DNA of 64,000 nucleotides, taken from positions 235,901-299,900 of the forward strand of contig NZ_MBEQ01000009.1 in assembly GCF_001954135.1 (NCBI RefSeq), in the 5' to 3' direction. The stretch's first letter is position 1. Every line of letters begins with the position of its first letter. The notes under the pieces were generated by a model, which saw nothing but the letters and a program-made list of their open reading frames with translations, made no database searches and was not told where the DNA came from. Positions 61,871 to 64,000 of the stretch are shown here, piece by piece. The stretch comes from Mycobacterium sp. GA-1841. Its GTDB lineage: Bacteria > Actinomycetota > Actinomycetes > Mycobacteriales > Mycobacteriaceae. The translations under genes and the position numbers were made by a program.

Positions 61871-63058
61871 GTGAGCGACCTCTATTACGACCCGTGGGAC
61901 GTGGACATCGATATCGATCCGTACCCGACCTACCGTCGGCTGCGGGACGAGGCCCCCGTGTATTACAACGAGCGCCACGACTTCTGGGGTATCAGCCGCT
62001 ACGCTGACGTCGATGCGGCGCTGAAAGACACCACCCGTCTCAGCTCTGCGAAGGGCGACATCCTGGAGGTCGTCCTGACCGATCCGGTGATGCCGCCGGG
62101 GATCTTCATCAATGAAGACCCGCCGCTGCACACGATTCACCGAGCGATCGTGTCCAGGGCCTTCACCCCGAAGAAGATGCGCGCCATCGAAGACAAGATT
62201 CGCGCCTTCTGCGTGGCGTGCCTGGATCCGTTGGTCGGCGGCGAGCGCTTCGATTTCGTCGAAGACCTCGGCGCCGAGCTGCCGATGCGGACGATCGGCA
62301 TGCTCGCCGGTATCCCGGATTCCGAGCAGCCCGCGGTGCGTGAACATGCCAACCAGGTGCTGCGCAACGAACCGGGTCAGCCGATGCGGATTGAAAAAGA
62401 ACGATACTTCACCGGGGAGATGTTCGGCGAGTACGTCGAGTGGCGCGAAAAGAACCCCTCCGACGATCTGATCACCGAACTTCTGAACGTGGAGTTCGAG
62501 GACGAGACCGGCACCACCCGCAAGTTGGCCAAACAGGAACTCATCGTCTTCCTGGCCGTCGTGGCGGGGGCAGGGGTGGAGACCACCGGCCGGCTGTTCG
62601 GGTGGATGGGCAAGGTGTTGGCAGAACATCCCGACCAGCGAAAGGAACTCGCCGAAAACCACGCGCTGATCCCCACGGCCATCGAGGAATTGCTGCGCTA
62701 TGAGCCCCCGGGTCCGCATGTGGCCCGCTACGTCGCGACCGACGATGTCAGATTCCAGGACCAGGTGGTGCCCGCCGGTAGTGCCTTGCTGATGATGCTG
62801 GCGTCGGCCAACCGGGACGAGCGTCACTTCGACGAGCCCGACCGGTTCGACATCCACCGTAAGCCTGGCGGTCACTTGACCTTCGGTCGCGGCGCGCATT
62901 TCTGCGTCGGCTCGCCGCTGGCCCGGCTGGAAGGCCGCGTCGCGCTCGAAGAAGTGCTCAAACGCTGGCCGACCTGGGAGGTCGACATGTCGGGAGCACG
63001 CCGGTCGCGAACCTCCACGGTGCGTGGATGGGACACCATGCCGGCGATCGTCGGCTGA
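61871..63058 (+). CDS. Cytochrome P450 (paralogue of 56346-57533)
   Basis: 395 residues, GTG 61871 with AGGAGGA about 8 bases upstream. LYYDPWDVDIDIDPYPTYRR, INEDPPLHTIHRAIVSRAFT, I-helix VVAGAGVETTGRLFGWMGKV, ExxR in EELLRYEPPGPHVARYVA, haem ligand Cys345 in FGRGAHFCVGSPLARLEG. Collinear with the P450 at 56346, including the end RGWDSMPAILG/RGWDTMPAIVG. Followed by an SDR after 16 bp, so P450-SDR form an operon: hydroxylation then alcohol oxidation is the natural reading. Confidence 0.92.
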   Translation: MSDLYYDPWDVDIDIDPYPTYRRLRDEAPVYYNERHDFWGISRYADVDAALKDTTRLSSAKGDILEVVLTDPVMPPGIFINEDPPLHTIHRAIVSRAFTPKKMRAIEDKIRAFCVACLDPLVGGERFDFVEDLGAELPMRTIGMLAGIPDSEQPAVREHANQVLRNEPGQPMRIEKERYFTGEMFGEYVEWREKNPSDDLITELLNVEFEDETGTTRKLAKQELIVFLAVVAGAGVETTGRLFGWMGKVLAEHPDQRKELAENHALIPTAIEELLRYEPPGPHVARYVATDDVRFQDQVVPAGSALLMMLASANRDERHFDEPDRFDIHRKPGGHLTFGRGAHFCVGSPLARLEGRVALEEVLKRWPTWEVDMSGARRSRTSTVRGWDTMPAIVG

Positions 63059-63074
63059 GCGAAGGGAACCAGCA

Positions 63075-63896
63075 ATGACATCACCAGATCGCCGGGTCGC
63101 GGTGATCACCGGCGCGGCGCGCGGGCAGGGCCGTAGTCACGCGGTGGCGCTGGCCGAGGCCGGAGTCGACATCATCGCCATCGACCGGTGCGCCGACATC
63201 GACTCGATCCCTTACCCGTTGGCGACCAAAGAGGATCTGGCCGAGACTGCCCGCCTGGTCACCGAGTCCGGCGGGCAAGCCGAGACGGCCATCGCCGACG
63301 TCCGCAATCTGGCCGAGCTGCGTGCCGCGATCGACACCGGGATCGCCGCCTTCGGTGACATCGACATCGTGGTGGCCAACGCCGGTGTGGTCGGGATCGG
63401 GCTGGATGACCCCCTGGATGAAACGGTGTACTCCGACATCGTCGACACCAACCTACGCGGCGTGTGGAACACCATCGCGGCCACCGCACCGTCGATGATC
63501 CGCCGAGGCGCCGGCGGATCGATGATCCTGATCTCCTCGATGCAGGGCCTGGTGGGACGCGGAGGGGACGGCAGCGCAGCAACATTCGCCTACGCGGCGT
63601 CCAAACACGGTGTGGTGGGGTTGATGCGCTCGGCGGCGTATGCCTATGCGCAGCACAACATCCGAGTGAACTCGGTGCACCCCACCGGGGTGGCCACCCC
63701 GATGATCTTCAACGAACACATGGCCAAAGTGTTCGAGGCCAACCCGGATTCCAGCGCGATGACCGGCAACCTGATGCCGGTGCCGTTCGTCGAACCACTC
63801 GATGTCACCAATGTGGTGGTGTTTCTGGCCGGTGAGAAGGCCCGTTACATCACCGGCGTGGCGCTACCGGTCGACGCCGGATTCGCCATCATGTGA
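63075..63896 (+). CDS. Mycofactocin-coupled-type short-chain dehydrogenase
   Basis: 273 residues from ATG 63075. VITGAARGQGRSHAVALAEA and the insertion after strand 2, CADIDSIPYPLATKEDLAET, are hallmarks of the mycofactocin-associated SDR group, in which NAD is held tightly and re-oxidised through mycofactocin. VANAGVVGIGLDDPLDETVY, ILISSMQGLVGRGG and FAYAASKHGVVGLM give the catalytic residues. It ends YITGVALPVDAGFAIM. It is 16 bp behind the P450 gene and would oxidise its alcohol product. Mycofactocin genes themselves are not in the window. Confidence 0.88.
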   Translation: MTSPDRRVAVITGAARGQGRSHAVALAEAGVDIIAIDRCADIDSIPYPLATKEDLAETARLVTESGGQAETAIADVRNLAELRAAIDTGIAAFGDIDIVVANAGVVGIGLDDPLDETVYSDIVDTNLRGVWNTIAATAPSMIRRGAGGSMILISSMQGLVGRGGDGSAATFAYAASKHGVVGLMRSAAYAYAQHNIRVNSVHPTGVATPMIFNEHMAKVFEANPDSSAMTGNLMPVPFVEPLDVTNVVVFLAGEKARYITGVALPVDAGFAIM

Positions 63897-63911
63897 CGGC
63901 AGCAACGGAAT

Positions 63912-64000
<89 letters not shown>

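Overview
The window is high-GC DNA with GTG starts, leaderless-looking promoters, a PE-PPE-domain protein, a DUF3556 membrane protein, DUF5997, CYP136, DinB2 and a class Ib ribonucleotide reductase. This combination points to a Mycobacterium, probably an environmental or rapid-growing (Mycolicibacterium-type) species. The stretch from 31.2 to 41.3 kb follows the order I recall for M. tuberculosis Rv3059 to Rv3051c: cyp136, tetR, SDR, dinB2, tetR, FMN reductase, nrdH, nrdI, nrdE. An AAA ATPase gene is added between the SDR and dinB2. No tRNA, rRNA, CRISPR array or intact insertion sequence was seen.

Layout. 0-5.6 kb: two D-aminoacylase-type amidohydrolases, a DUF3556 membrane protein and an alpha/beta hydrolase. 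5.8-23.3 kb: a catabolic island with four paralogous NAD(P)-binding dehydrogenases of the 2,4-diaminopentanoate-dehydrogenase/DapB-like family (one frameshifted), an acyl-CoA dehydrogenase, a P450, a Baeyer-Villiger-type monooxygenase, four SDRs, two LLM flavin oxidoreductases and an atypical APH-fold protein. Every intergenic promoter region in it carries one copy of a 19-bp dyad (TACYGTAAnnnnnnCRGTA), so the island looks like a single regulon. Its regulator is not in the window. 23.5-31.2 kb: poxB, an HxlR regulator, a methyltransferase, an APH kinase, a TSUP exporter, a LeuA-regulatory-domain protein behind a likely leader peptide, and a PE-PPE hydrolase. 31.2-41.3 kb: the conserved cyp136-dinB2-nrdHIE core. 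41.3-44.1 kb: three genes lying between two related hairpins. 44.1-45.2 kb: a divergent DUF5997/LysR-domain pair. 45.6-53.3 kb: a 2,567-residue NRPS with the order A-T-E-C-A-T-R and a carboxylic-acid-reductase-like terminal reductase. 53.3-63.9 kb: a second oxidative island (three P450s, a ferredoxin, four SDRs, two LLM enzymes, a VOC protein, a nitroreductase). Each of its divergent promoters carries a different shared operator, GCTRTACRNNYGTAYNGC.

How the genes fit together. Both oxidative islands have the gene content expected for degrading hydrophobic ring or side-chain substrates: P450 hydroxylation, SDR oxidation, Baeyer-Villiger insertion, hydrolysis and acyl-CoA dehydrogenation. The substrates cannot be read from sequence. 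The central core links nucleotide reduction with an error-prone polymerase. The NRPS should release a D-residue-containing dipeptide as an aldehyde or alcohol.

The last ~85 bases are poly-G/C low-complexity sequence and look like an assembly or sequencing artefact.
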